DNA from: Xanthobacteraceae bacterium
GTDB taxonomy: Bacteria; Pseudomonadota; Alphaproteobacteria; Rhizobiales; Xanthobacteraceae
Direction: 5' to 3'
Assembly: GCA_019635635.1 (NCBI GenBank)
Contig: JAHBZB010000001.1
Location: 992,001-1,056,000 of the forward strand
DNA: 64,000 bases
Under the pieces are notes generated by a model that saw only the letters and a program-made list of their open reading frames with translations, ran no database searches and had not been told where the DNA came from. The position numbers were made by a program, and so were the translations under genes. This document shows positions 49,764 to 58,722 of this stretch, piece after piece; within the stretch, counting starts at the first letter, position 1, and every line of letters begins with the position of its first letter.

Positions 49764-50939
49764 CTACTTCTTCGCGGCCTTCACCGGATCCTTAATGTCG
49801 GGGAAGCTTTCGAACTCGATGTTATAGAGTTCGCCGTCCTTCTTCTCGACCTTGCGGATGTAGATGGTCTGGACGATGTCGCGCGTTTCGGGATCGATCG
49901 ACATCGGCCCGCGCGGGCTTTCCCATTTCATGCCCTTCATCGCCGCGAGCAGCGCATCGCCATCGGTGTTGCCGTTGGTTTTCTTCAGCGCTTCGTAGAT
50001 CAGGTGCATGCCGTCATAGGCGCCGACCGACGCGAAGTTCGGGCGCAGCGACGGATTGGCCTTCTTGAAGGCCGCGACATATTCCTGGTTCTTCGGCGAA
50101 GGGTGCGCGGTCGAATAATTGTGCGCGGTGACCACGCCGATCGCGGCGTCGCCGAAGCCGTTCAGGATGTCGTCGTCGGTGATGTCGCCAGTGCCGATCA
50201 GGCGGATGCCGGACTTGTCGAGGCCGCGTTCGATGAACTGCTTCATCAGGATCGAGCCCTGGCCCGACGGCGTGAAGACATAAAGCGCGTCGGGCTTTGC
50301 ATCGAGCACGCGCTGGAGGAACGGCGCGAAGTCCGGGTTTTGGATCGGAACGCGAATACTTTCCACGATCTCGCCGCCCTTCGACTTGAACTGATCCACA
50401 AACGATTTTTCTGCGTCGTGGCCCGGTGCGTAATCGGTGACGAGGGTCACGACTTTCTTGATCTTATTCTTCGCGGCCCAGTCGGCGATCACGACCGCGG
50501 ACTGGCCGAGCGTGAAGCTCGTTCGCACGATATAGGGCGAGCGTTCGGTGATGATCGAGGTGCCCGCCATCATCACGACCATCGGCACTTTCGCGTTGGT
50601 CGCGATCGGCGCGGTCGCCATGGCGAGCGGGGTCAGGCCGAAGCCCGCGATGAAGCTAACCTTGTCGTTCTGGATCAGCTCTCCGGCGATGCGCGCGGTA
50701 TTCTCGGCGCGGCCGGCGTCGTCGCGAACGATCAGTTCGATTTTCTTGCCGGCGACGGTGGTGCCGTTCTGTTGCATGTAAAGGCGCGCAGCTGCCTCGA
50801 GCTGCTTGCCGGTCGTGGTGAAGGGGCCGGTCAGAGGAATGATCAGGCCGATTTTCACGGTTTCCTGCGCGGCGGCGGGCAGGGTGCCGCCAGCGAGCGC
50901 GGTGGCCGCAAGCGCGGCCAGAAGCGATCTGCGTAACAT
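49764..50939 (-). CDS. livK: Branched-chain-type substrate-binding protein LivK-like
   Basis: 391 residues. Signal peptide MLRRSLLAALAATALAGG, cleaved near PAAAQ. The mature protein has the type-I binding fold: VKIGLIIPLTGPFTTTGKQL, DDAGRAENTARIAGELIQND, GFGLTPLAMATAPIATNAKV, then VVTLVTDYAPGHDAEKSFVD and ALYVFTPSGQGSILMKQF. The ligand could be a branched-chain amino acid, an aromatic acid or another organic acid. I use the ATG at 50939; another ATG three codons upstream sits too close to GGGAG. It is the first gene of the liv operon. Confidence 0.92.
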   Translation of the reverse strand: MLRRSLLAALAATALAGGTLPAAAQETVKIGLIIPLTGPFTTTGKQLEAAARLYMQQNGTTVAGKKIELIVRDDAGRAENTARIAGELIQNDKVSFIAGFGLTPLAMATAPIATNAKVPMVVMMAGTSIITERSPYIVRTSFTLGQSAVVIADWAAKNKIKKVVTLVTDYAPGHDAEKSFVDQFKSKGGEIVESIRVPIQNPDFAPFLQRVLDAKPDALYVFTPSGQGSILMKQFIERGLDKSGIRLIGTGDITDDDILNGFGDAAIGVVTAHNYSTAHPSPKNQEYVAAFKKANPSLRPNFASVGAYDGMHLIYEALKKTNGNTDGDALLAAMKGMKWESPRGPMSIDPETRDIVQTIYIRKVEKKDGELYNIEFESFPDIKDPVKAAKK

Positions 50940-51102
50940 GGACGTCATTCTCCCAAAGTTGCGGCCTTTGCGGACGCTTATTCGAATTGCGGCGAATACT
51001 CCGCCAGCCGGTGAAAATTCGCAACAATTCGCCCCATGACCTACCATTGCAGCGCTGGCAATTCGGCGGCTAATTGATGGGACGAAGGCGGGATTTTTCC
51101 GG

Positions 51103-52335
51103 ATGGTGAGGACGATGCGGGTTGGCATTTATGCGGGCGTTATTGCCGTGGGCGTGATGGTTGCGAGTGTAACTTCGGCATATGCGCAAGCAGCGCCGAA
51201 CTGCCGCAATACCGAAAGTTTCGAGAAGTGGCGCGCCGGGTTCAAAAAAGACGCGCTCGAACAAGGCATCACGCCGCGCACGCTCGCGCGCACCGAACAC
51301 CTGCTCGTGCTCGACCGGAAAATCATCGGTATCGATCGCGGGCAGCGCGTTTTCAGTCAGGCCTTCCTCGAATTTTCGAACCGCATGGCAGGCGCCGGCC
51401 GTGTGCCGCGCGGGCAGCAACTCATCAAGAAGCACAGCGCGCTGTTTGCGAAGATCGAGGAACAATACGGGGTGCCGGCGCCGGTGATTACCGCGTTCTG
51501 GGCGCTGGAAAGCGATTTCGGCGCGGGCATCGGCAAGTTCGAGGTGCTGCGTTCGCTCGCCTCACTCGCCTATGACTGCCGCCGCAGCGAACGCTTCCAC
51601 AAGGAGCTGATTGCGGCGCTCAAAATCATCCAGCGCGGCGATCTTACACCCGACACCATGATCGGTTCCTGGGCCGGTGAACTTGGGCAGACGCAATTCC
51701 TGCCGTCGCACTATTTCAACTACGGCGTCGACTTCGACGGCAACGGCAAGGTCGATCTCCTGCGTAGCGTGCCGGACGTGCTCGCCACCACAGCGCACTA
51801 CATCCAGAAAATCGGCTGGCGGCGCGGCGAGCCGTGGATGCTGGAAGTGCGCGTGCCGCAGCGGATGGACTGGTCGCAGGCGAGCCTCGACATCGAACAT
51901 CCGCATTCGCAATGGGCGCAATGGGGCGTCACGCTCGCAAACGGCAAGCCGCTTCCGGAAGACGCGCCGAAGGCTTCGCTGCTCCTGCCGATGGGCCGCC
52001 TCGGTCCTGCGTTCCTCGTCTATCCGAATTTCCGCGTTTACACCGAGTGGAACAACTCGCTGATCTATTCGACGACCGCGGCCTATCTCGCGACGCGGAT
52101 CGCAGGCGCGCCGCCGCTGCGCAAGGGCAACGGCACGCCGGATACGTTTACGATGGAGCAGACGCGCGAATTGCAGACGCTGCTCGTCAAGGCGGGCTAT
52201 GACGTCGGCGGCGTCGACGGCAAGCTCGGTGCCTCGTCGCGCAAGGCGGTGCAGCAGGCGCAGGTGAAATTCAAACTACCTGCCGACGGCTATCCGACCG
52301 ACGAACTGGTGAGAAGGCTGCGGCGCGGGGGTTAG
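51103..52335 (+). CDS. Lytic murein transglycosylase (MltB-type) with peptidoglycan-binding domain
   Basis: 410 residues. Signal peptide VGIYAGVIAVGVMVASVTSA, cleaved near YAQA. The catalytic domain has the Glu in FWALESDFGAGIGK, then SWAGELGQTQFLPSHYFNYG and VDFDGNGKVDLLRSVPDVLA, which are MltB-family signatures. A C-terminal peptidoglycan-binding domain 1 (QTLLVKAGYDVGGVDGKLGA) follows. It cleaves glycan strands to 1,6-anhydro products. The start could also be the Met at 51115. Its stop codon overlaps the stop of putA. Confidence 0.92.
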   Translation: MVRTMRVGIYAGVIAVGVMVASVTSAYAQAAPNCRNTESFEKWRAGFKKDALEQGITPRTLARTEHLLVLDRKIIGIDRGQRVFSQAFLEFSNRMAGAGRVPRGQQLIKKHSALFAKIEEQYGVPAPVITAFWALESDFGAGIGKFEVLRSLASLAYDCRRSERFHKELIAALKIIQRGDLTPDTMIGSWAGELGQTQFLPSHYFNYGVDFDGNGKVDLLRSVPDVLATTAHYIQKIGWRRGEPWMLEVRVPQRMDWSQASLDIEHPHSQWAQWGVTLANGKPLPEDAPKASLLLPMGRLGPAFLVYPNFRVYTEWNNSLIYSTTAAYLATRIAGAPPLRKGNGTPDTFTMEQTRELQTLLVKAGYDVGGVDGKLGASSRKAVQQAQVKFKLPADGYPTDELVRRLRRGG

Positions 52336-55301
52336 TCCGCCATGGCGATCAGCGTCGCGTCGCCGCCTGCGGCGGCGGTGTTGATCGTGATCGTCTGTTC
52401 GCTGGCAAAACGCGGAAGATAATGCGGGCCGCCCGCTTTTGGCCCGGTGCCGGATAAACCGCTGCCGCCGAAGGGCTGCACGCCGACGACCGCGCCGATC
52501 ATGTTGCGGTTCGCATAGACATTCCCCGCGCCTAGTTTGCGCGCGACCAGTTCCGTCATCGCGTCGATCCGCGAATGGACGCCCGCCGTCAGCCGGTAGC
52601 CTTTGCGCGCGAGCGCGTCGAGCGTGACGTCGAGATTTTTCCGCTCGTAAGCGAGCAGGTGCAGGATCGGTCCGAATACTTCTTCGCGGAGATCTTCCGC
52701 ACTTGCGATCTCGAATATGTGCGGCGCGACGTAGTTGCCGTCGCCCGGGACTGCTCCCGCGAAGCGCAACTTCGCGATTTTTTTCATCGTTTCGATATGG
52801 CGCTTGAGACGTTCTTGGGCTTCGCCATCGATCACCGGGCCGACATGGGTCGCAATCTCGCGCGGGTCGCCGATTCTCAGCTCGCGTGCCGCGCCTACAA
52901 TCATGCCGATGATTTTTTCGGCGACCTCCTTCTGCACCAGCAGAAGTCGAAGCGCGGAGCATCGCTGACCGGCGGAGCGGAACGCGGATGTAACAACGTC
53001 GTCCGTGACCTGTTCGGGAAGTGCGCTCGCATCGGTCACCATCACATTGATGCCGCCGGTTTCTGCGATCAGGGGCACGATCGGGCCGTCTTTGGCGGCC
53101 AACGCACGGTTGATGCGTTGGGCGACTTCGGTCGAGCCGGTGAAGACGACGCCCGCGACACGCGGATCGGAGACGAGGGCCGCACCCGTTTCGCCGTCGC
53201 CCGGCACGAACAGGAGCGCGGTTTGCGGAATGCCGGCCTCATGAAGAAGCGCCGTTGCCTCCGCCGCGATCCGCGGTGTCTGCTCGGCGGGCTTTGCAAC
53301 GACCGTGTTGCCCGCAGCGAGTGCCGCGGTCACCTGACCCATGAAAATCGCGAGCGGAAAATTCCACGGCGAGATCGCGACGAAAGCGCCACGCCCGACG
53401 AGGCGTAACACATTGCGCTCGCCGACCGGCCCCGGCAGCGGCATGTCTTCGGCAAACAGCCTGCGCGCTTCGGCTGCGTAATAGCGGCAGAAGTCGGCGG
53501 CCTCGCGCAACTCCCCGAGCGCGTCGTCGAGCGTCTTTCTGCCTTGTCCCTGTAGCATCGCGAGAAAGCGTCCACGCCGCGCTTCGAGGAGGTCGGCGGC
53601 GCGTTCGAGCGCGGAAGCGCGCATTTCGGCGGGTGCGGCCTGCCAATGCGCGAAGTTCTCGCAGGCGATATCGAGCGCCTGTTGCGGCGCATGTGGAGAC
53701 GCAGCCTTGCCAGGCGTGCTGCTTTCGATTTCATCGCGTAGTGCCTGCAACGACGCGCGGTGGCCGAATTCGACGCCCGCCGAATTCTTGCGCACGCCGT
53801 AGAGATCGCGCGGCAAGGGTAGCCGTGCGTTGCGTGCGCCGCGCGTTGCCATTTCTTCGGCGGGCGCACGCAATAGTGTTTCGACGGGAACGTCCGGATT
53901 CGCGGAAGCAGAAGCGAAAGAAGAATTCGCGCCGTTCTCGAGCAAGCGCCGCACCAGATAAGCGAGCAGGTCGGCATGCGCGCCGACTGGCGCATAGACG
54001 CGGCAGGCGAGTTCCTCGTTCTCCGCAAGCAGTTTTTCGTAAAGTGCTTCGCCCATTCCGTGCAGCTGCTGGAATTCGAAGCCGTCGAGGTTTCCGGCCA
54101 TCGCGAGCACGCTTGCGACGGTCAGCGCATTGTGGGTCGCGAACTGCGGATAGAGTTGCGGACGCAGCGCGAGCAACTGGCGCGCGCAGGCTTCGTAATT
54201 CAGGTCGGTCATCGCCTTGCGCGTGAAGACCGGATAGCCGTCGAGGCCGCGCTCCTGCGCGCGTTTGATCTCGGTGTCCCAGTAGGCGCCTTTCACGAGC
54301 CGGACGGTCGCGCGGCGGCCGAGTTGCGCGGCAAGATTCGCGAACCAGCCGATCACTGCGCTTGCGCGCTTCTGATACGCCTGCACGGCGATGCCGAAGC
54401 CGTCCCAGCCCGCGAGCGCGGAATCGCCGAAAACCGCCGCGATTGCGTCGAGCGACAATTCGAGGCGGTCGGCTTCCTCCGCGTCGATGGTGAACTGGAG
54501 GCCGTGTTCCTTCGCCGCCAAGGCAAGCTCAAGCACCACCGGCACGAGTTCGTGCAGGACGCGCTCGCGGCTGATCGCTTCATAGCGCGGATGGAGCGCG
54601 GAGAGCTTCACCGAAATTCCGGGGCGCGCGATGATCGTTTCCCCGCCTTTTGATCTTCCGAGCGCCTCGATCGCGTTGCGATAGGCCTCGCGATAGCGCG
54701 CGGCATCTGCCGCCGTACGCGCGCCTTCACCCAGCATGTCGAAAGAATAACGATAACGCGGCGCTTCTTTCGCGCGCGCGAGCGCACCGGCAATGTTCTC
54801 GCCGAACACGAAATGCCGGCCCATGATGCGCATGGCCTGACGCATTGCGGTACGCACGGCGGGCAGGCCGATGCGTTTCGCGAGCGCGCCGACGATGTTT
54901 TCAGGCGTGTCGCCGGGCTGGATCGTTTTCGCGCTCAAGGCGAGCGCCCAGACCGAAGCGTTTACGAGCAGCGCGCCGGACTTCGCATGGTGATGTTCGA
55001 AGTCGCCGGCGGCGAGCTTGTCCTCGATCAGGCGATCCGCCGTTTCCGCATCGGGGATGCGCAGGAGCGCTTCGGCAAGCACCATAAGCGCGACGCCTTC
55101 CTTCGTCGAAAGCGAGAACTCGCGCAGCAACTCCTCGACGCCGCCGAAGCCGCTTCGCTCCGAGCGGATCGCGCCGATCAGCGCGCGGGCGCGGGTCTCG
55201 ATGGCGGAACGGTTTTCACGATCCGAGGCCGCGAGCAGCCGGGCGGCAATCGCATCGTCGTCCTCGGCATAAGGCGCAGCGAAGGGGGCAAAGGACGGCA
55301 T
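52332..55301 (-). CDS. putA: Bifunctional proline dehydrogenase / P5C dehydrogenase PutA (minimal form)
   Basis: 989 residues. The proline dehydrogenase barrel (about residues 150-460) has YRYSFDMLGEGARTAADAAR, GISVKLSALHPRYEAISRER and VRLVKGAYWDTEIKRAQERG for FAD and proline. The aldehyde dehydrogenase part (about 520-980) has AISPWNFPLAIFMGQVTAAL, GNTVVAKPAEQTP and the catalytic Cys in SAGQRCSALRLLLVQ. There is no N-terminal ribbon-helix-helix DNA-binding domain, so it cannot repress its own gene; the divergent putR does that job. It oxidises proline to glutamate at the membrane. Confidence 0.97.
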   Translation of the reverse strand: MPSFAPFAAPYAEDDDAIAARLLAASDRENRSAIETRARALIGAIRSERSGFGGVEELLREFSLSTKEGVALMVLAEALLRIPDAETADRLIEDKLAAGDFEHHHAKSGALLVNASVWALALSAKTIQPGDTPENIVGALAKRIGLPAVRTAMRQAMRIMGRHFVFGENIAGALARAKEAPRYRYSFDMLGEGARTAADAARYREAYRNAIEALGRSKGGETIIARPGISVKLSALHPRYEAISRERVLHELVPVVLELALAAKEHGLQFTIDAEEADRLELSLDAIAAVFGDSALAGWDGFGIAVQAYQKRASAVIGWFANLAAQLGRRATVRLVKGAYWDTEIKRAQERGLDGYPVFTRKAMTDLNYEACARQLLALRPQLYPQFATHNALTVASVLAMAGNLDGFEFQQLHGMGEALYEKLLAENEELACRVYAPVGAHADLLAYLVRRLLENGANSSFASASANPDVPVETLLRAPAEEMATRGARNARLPLPRDLYGVRKNSAGVEFGHRASLQALRDEIESSTPGKAASPHAPQQALDIACENFAHWQAAPAEMRASALERAADLLEARRGRFLAMLQGQGRKTLDDALGELREAADFCRYYAAEARRLFAEDMPLPGPVGERNVLRLVGRGAFVAISPWNFPLAIFMGQVTAALAAGNTVVAKPAEQTPRIAAEATALLHEAGIPQTALLFVPGDGETGAALVSDPRVAGVVFTGSTEVAQRINRALAAKDGPIVPLIAETGGINVMVTDASALPEQVTDDVVTSAFRSAGQRCSALRLLLVQKEVAEKIIGMIVGAARELRIGDPREIATHVGPVIDGEAQERLKRHIETMKKIAKLRFAGAVPGDGNYVAPHIFEIASAEDLREEVFGPILHLLAYERKNLDVTLDALARKGYRLTAGVHSRIDAMTELVARKLGAGNVYANRNMIGAVVGVQPFGGSGLSGTGPKAGGPHYLPRFASEQTITINTAAAGGDATLIAMAD

Positions 55302-55348
55302 GATCTTCTCCCGTGCCGCCGGTTTAGGAGAGAATTTTCCGTATCTCT

Positions 55349-55397
55349 ATAGCCATTTTCCAATAAATGCCGCAGCATTATCTAAGGAATAGCCATT
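55349..55397. promoter_or_regulatory. putA/putR divergent control region with symmetric motif arrangement
   Basis: ATAGCCATT occurs twice, at 55349-55357 and 55389-55397, exactly 40 bases apart. The palindrome AATGC-CGCA-GCATT (55366-55379) sits at the midpoint. The 110-base region is AT-rich. It is the likely operator for PutR. Confidence 0.5.
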
Positions 55398-55411
55398 AAA
55401 TAGAGAAAACA

Positions 55412-55870
55412 ATGTCCATCGATAAAATTGACCGCAGAATTCTTCAATTCTTGCAGGCAGATGGCCGGATTCCATCGGTCGAGCTCGCGGACCGCGTCGG
55501 CCTGTCGCCGACCTCGACCGGCGAGCGGCTGAAGCGCTTGCAGAAGGAGGGCTACATCACCGGCTTCGGCGCGAAGCTCGATCCGCATCTGATCGGTCTG
55601 CCGCTCTTGGTGTTCGTCGAAGTCTCGCTCGACAAGACGACGCCGGACATCTTCGACAAGTTCGCCGCCGCGGTGCGGCGCGCGCCCGAAGTGCTCGAAT
55701 GCCACATGGTGGCGGGCGGCTTCGACTATCTCGTGAAAACGCGGGTCGCCGACATCGCGGCCTACCGGAAGTTTCTCGGCAACGTGCTGCTCGCGCTGCC
55801 CGGCGTGAAAGAGACGCGCACTTACGCGGTGATGGAAGAAGTGAAGACGGATCAGTTGCTGCCGGTGTGA
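55412..55870 (+). CDS. putR: Lrp/AsnC-family regulator PutR
   Basis: 152 residues. N-terminal helix-turn-helix ILQFLQADGRIPSVELADRV, then GLSPTSTGERLKRLQKEGYI; C-terminal ligand-binding (RAM) domain with FVEVSLDKTTPDIFDKFAAA and YLVKTRVADIAAYRKFL. The gene is divergent from putA with 110 bases between them, the arrangement known for PutR of Agrobacterium and Rhodobacter, where it activates putA in response to proline. Confidence 0.93.
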   Translation: MSIDKIDRRILQFLQADGRIPSVELADRVGLSPTSTGERLKRLQKEGYITGFGAKLDPHLIGLPLLVFVEVSLDKTTPDIFDKFAAAVRRAPEVLECHMVAGGFDYLVKTRVADIAAYRKFLGNVLLALPGVKETRTYAVMEEVKTDQLLPV

Positions 55871-55874
55871 GCGC

Positions 55875-56903
55875 TCAGAGCAGCTTGACCATAAATTTAA
55901 GCACGCCCTGTTTCACGCCGGATTTGTGCGGGCTTGCCCATTTCGAGCGCATGACTTCGTCGCGGTGCGCGAGATACCAGTCGTAGCTTTCGATCAGCAT
56001 TTCGTCGTTCGAATATTGCGGCCGCCAGCCGAGTTCGTTCACCGCGTCGGAAATATCGAAATAGCTCGGCTTCGAATAAGCGAGGTAATGATAGTTGCCG
56101 AGCGGTGAGAGGCCGAGCTTCGTCGTGAGCGCCATCAGTGCTCGCGTCGGTGCATCGGGCACGGATTTTACTCGCGAGCCGGTCGCTGCGTGCGCGCAAA
56201 GCGCCTCGAGCATCGCGCATGTCGTGCCGAAACGATCGGTGCCGATGTTGTAAACGGCGGGGCCGGATTTCTCCGCGGCGAGGATCGACGCATTCGCGAG
56301 ATCGCGCGCATGGACGAACTGAAACTTCGCGTCGCCGCGGCCCAGCACCGGCACGTTCGAGCCTTCGCGAATCCACTCGAACAGCATCTGGAAAATGCCG
56401 AGGCGGCCATGGCCCAGAATTGTGCGCGGGCGGATCAGCGTCACGTCGAGGCCGTTTACGATGAATTCGCGGCAAACCTCTTCCGCGGCAATCTTGGTAC
56501 GGCCATAGGCTTCGACCGGCTTCGGCGGGGTGGAACGCTTAATCGGCAATTCGTCCGGAATGCCGAAGATAGAGGTCGAAGACAGGAAAATTACTTTCTT
56601 CGCTTTTGCATCGAGCGCGGCGGCAAGCAGATTGTGCGTGCCCTCGATGTTGACCGCGCGCATCAGCGCCGGGTCTTTCGAGAGCGGCTGTTGCGCGACG
56701 CAATGGAAAACGACGTCGATATTTTCACAAGCCGCGCGCACGGCCCCGGCATCGCGGATATCGCCTTTGAAGAACTCGACGTTTGTCGGATGATCGTCGG
56801 CGCTTGCGAGATCGAAATTGCGGATATGCGCGTTGCTCTCCGCGAGCCGCTCGATCAGGAGCGAACCGAAAAATCCCGAGCCGCCGGTGACGAGCGCGCG
56901 CAT
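55875..56903 (-). CDS. Extended-SDR NAD-dependent epimerase/dehydratase
   Basis: 342 residues. MRALVTGGSGFFGSLLIERL is the extended-SDR Rossmann motif (TGGxGFxG), NIDVVFHCVAQQ follows, and the active site is AYGRTKIAAEEVC with Tyr-x3-Lys. VTLIRPRTILGHGRLGIF and KFQFVHARDLANASILAAEK resemble the 3-beta-hydroxysteroid-dehydrogenase-like and nucleotide-sugar groups. It lies 3 bases after the GMC oxidoreductase gene; substrate unknown. It ends 4 bases after putR on the opposite strand. Confidence 0.85.
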   Translation of the reverse strand: MRALVTGGSGFFGSLLIERLAESNAHIRNFDLASADDHPTNVEFFKGDIRDAGAVRAACENIDVVFHCVAQQPLSKDPALMRAVNIEGTHNLLAAALDAKAKKVIFLSSTSIFGIPDELPIKRSTPPKPVEAYGRTKIAAEEVCREFIVNGLDVTLIRPRTILGHGRLGIFQMLFEWIREGSNVPVLGRGDAKFQFVHARDLANASILAAEKSGPAVYNIGTDRFGTTCAMLEALCAHAATGSRVKSVPDAPTRALMALTTKLGLSPLGNYHYLAYSKPSYFDISDAVNELGWRPQYSNDEMLIESYDWYLAHRDEVMRSKWASPHKSGVKQGVLKFMVKLL

Positions 56904-56906
56904 AGG

Positions 56907-58709
56907 TCAAGCGTTCCGCTGGAGAAAATGCGCGACGTTGCGCCGGGCAAAGGCCATGATCGAGCCTTGCGGGTTCACGCCGGGTGCGGTGCAGAGCAGG
57001 CTACCATCGTTGATATAAAGATTATCGAAGCCGTGGACTTTGCCGAAGGAGTCCGCCGCGCATTTCGCTTTGTCTTCGCCGATCGGACAACTGGAAAAAA
57101 GATGCACGGACATGAGACTCGCGCGGCCCTGCGGCAACGCATCGGGCAATTTGCGCAGGTCTTCGCTTGAGCACAGCGCGGGGAATCCCGCGACCGTCGG
57201 ATAGAGTTCTTCCGCGCCGGATGCGAGCAGCAGTGCCGAGAGTTTCTGCGCGCCTTCGGCGAGATCGCTCATATCTTCATCGCCGAGCGTGTAGCGCACC
57301 AGCGGATCGGAATAACCCGGCACGTTGCGCACCGTGCCGTTGCCACCGGTGATCATCGCGTAATAGATCGCCATGTTCTGCCAGCGTTCATCGACGATCT
57401 TCTGCCGCTCGGGATGATCGAGCATGGCCAGCGAAATATAAGGTGTGCGGCTTACCGAGACGCCGAAAGAGAGTCGTGGCGAGAATTCCTTAACCTGTTC
57501 GACCGTGACGCCCATGTCGCGGCTGTTCACCAGGTCTGGAAAACGTGCGACGACCTTCACGGTCGGGTGCATGCGGAGCGAATTGCCGATGTTCTGGGTA
57601 ATGCCGCTGCGGCGCAGGAGGGCAGCGGTGTGGATCGCACCCGCGCAGACGAATACTGTCTTGCAGCGGATTTCGCGTCCGCGTTCGCAATGCACGGTCC
57701 AGTCGGTGCCGTTGCGGGTGAGGCGGCTGACGCGGATGCCAGTAAGAAATTTCGCTCCCGCCTTGATCGCGCGCGGAATGAAGGTGCGGGTCATCGATTG
57801 TTTCTTGCCGGTGGTGTCGTTCGCGCCGTCGAACTTGAACCAGCGCGGCACTTCCATCGACGACCAGCCGAGTTTCGCCGCGCCGTCGCGCATTTTCAGA
57901 GATGCGGCGGGATGCGCGCCGTGCAGCGCGGAGACGGAAAGGTCACGCTCGTTCGCCTCGAAGAACGGAAGCATCTCGGATGGTGTTGCGGCGTCGAGCG
58001 CGTATTCCTTGCGCCAGCGTTTGAGCATGGTTTCCGGTGTGCGATGATAAAGACCGGCGTTGATCTCGCTGCCGCCGCCGGCGCAGCGGCCTTCGACATA
58101 GGAAATCTTGGTCTTGCCGAAGGCGGCGGTGATGCCGCCATTCCGGTATTTCGCTTCCATTTCGGCGCGGCTGAACTCGGCGGTGTCCTCGATCGCGAGA
58201 TCGGGTCCTGCTTCGAGGAACAGAACTCCGCGTCCCGCTTCGGCGAGAAGGGCCGCGGTGATCGCCCCGCCCGGACCGGAACCAATGACGACGATTTCTG
58301 CGCTCGTGTTTTGCGGGCTTTCATCCTGCGAAGGTTTTGGCAGCGTTTTCGTCTCAGTGCGTTCGAGTGCCTCGCCATAAGCGAAGATGCTCAAGCCCTC
58401 ATAGAAGCGCATCAGGTCGCGGAATGGGCCAATGCGTTTTGCGATCCGGATGTGCTTCGCGCGGCGGATTGCATCGAGGCGGTGAAAGATGCCGCCGCTT
58501 GTCAGAAGTGCGGCATACGTGAAAAACAATGTCGCGCCGAAAAAGGGCAAGCGCAGGTAGTCCGGCATCCGCGCGTGCTGCGCCAGCGCGAAGCGGCTTG
58601 CGTCTGCCACGGCGGCGGAATTTTCCGCGGCGTCGGCGCCATATCGTTCGCGGATGAAACTCTCGCAGAGTGCGGCGGCAGATTTCTCGAACGGCGTGGG
58701 AAAGAGCAT
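56907..58709 (-). CDS. GMC-family FAD oxidoreductase
   Basis: 600 residues. Residues 1-130 are a helical extension with a hydrophobic segment (LRLPFFGATLFFTYAALLTS) that may touch the membrane. FAD-binding VVIGSGPGGAITAALLAEAG is at about residue 140, and CAGGGSEINAGLYHRTP and ILNDGSLL-like C-terminal (YINDGSLLCTAPGVNPQGSI) motifs follow, with VHLFSSCPIGEDKAKCA before the end. The long N-terminal extension recalls long-chain alcohol oxidases. It lies 13 bases after the membrane-protein gene and 3 bases before the SDR gene. Substrate unknown. Confidence 0.88.
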   Translation of the reverse strand: MLFPTPFEKSAAALCESFIRERYGADAAENSAAVADASRFALAQHARMPDYLRLPFFGATLFFTYAALLTSGGIFHRLDAIRRAKHIRIAKRIGPFRDLMRFYEGLSIFAYGEALERTETKTLPKPSQDESPQNTSAEIVVIGSGPGGAITAALLAEAGRGVLFLEAGPDLAIEDTAEFSRAEMEAKYRNGGITAAFGKTKISYVEGRCAGGGSEINAGLYHRTPETMLKRWRKEYALDAATPSEMLPFFEANERDLSVSALHGAHPAASLKMRDGAAKLGWSSMEVPRWFKFDGANDTTGKKQSMTRTFIPRAIKAGAKFLTGIRVSRLTRNGTDWTVHCERGREIRCKTVFVCAGAIHTAALLRRSGITQNIGNSLRMHPTVKVVARFPDLVNSRDMGVTVEQVKEFSPRLSFGVSVSRTPYISLAMLDHPERQKIVDERWQNMAIYYAMITGGNGTVRNVPGYSDPLVRYTLGDEDMSDLAEGAQKLSALLLASGAEELYPTVAGFPALCSSEDLRKLPDALPQGRASLMSVHLFSSCPIGEDKAKCAADSFGKVHGFDNLYINDGSLLCTAPGVNPQGSIMAFARRNVAHFLQRNA

Positions 58710-58722
58710 GCGCGGGTTTCGG

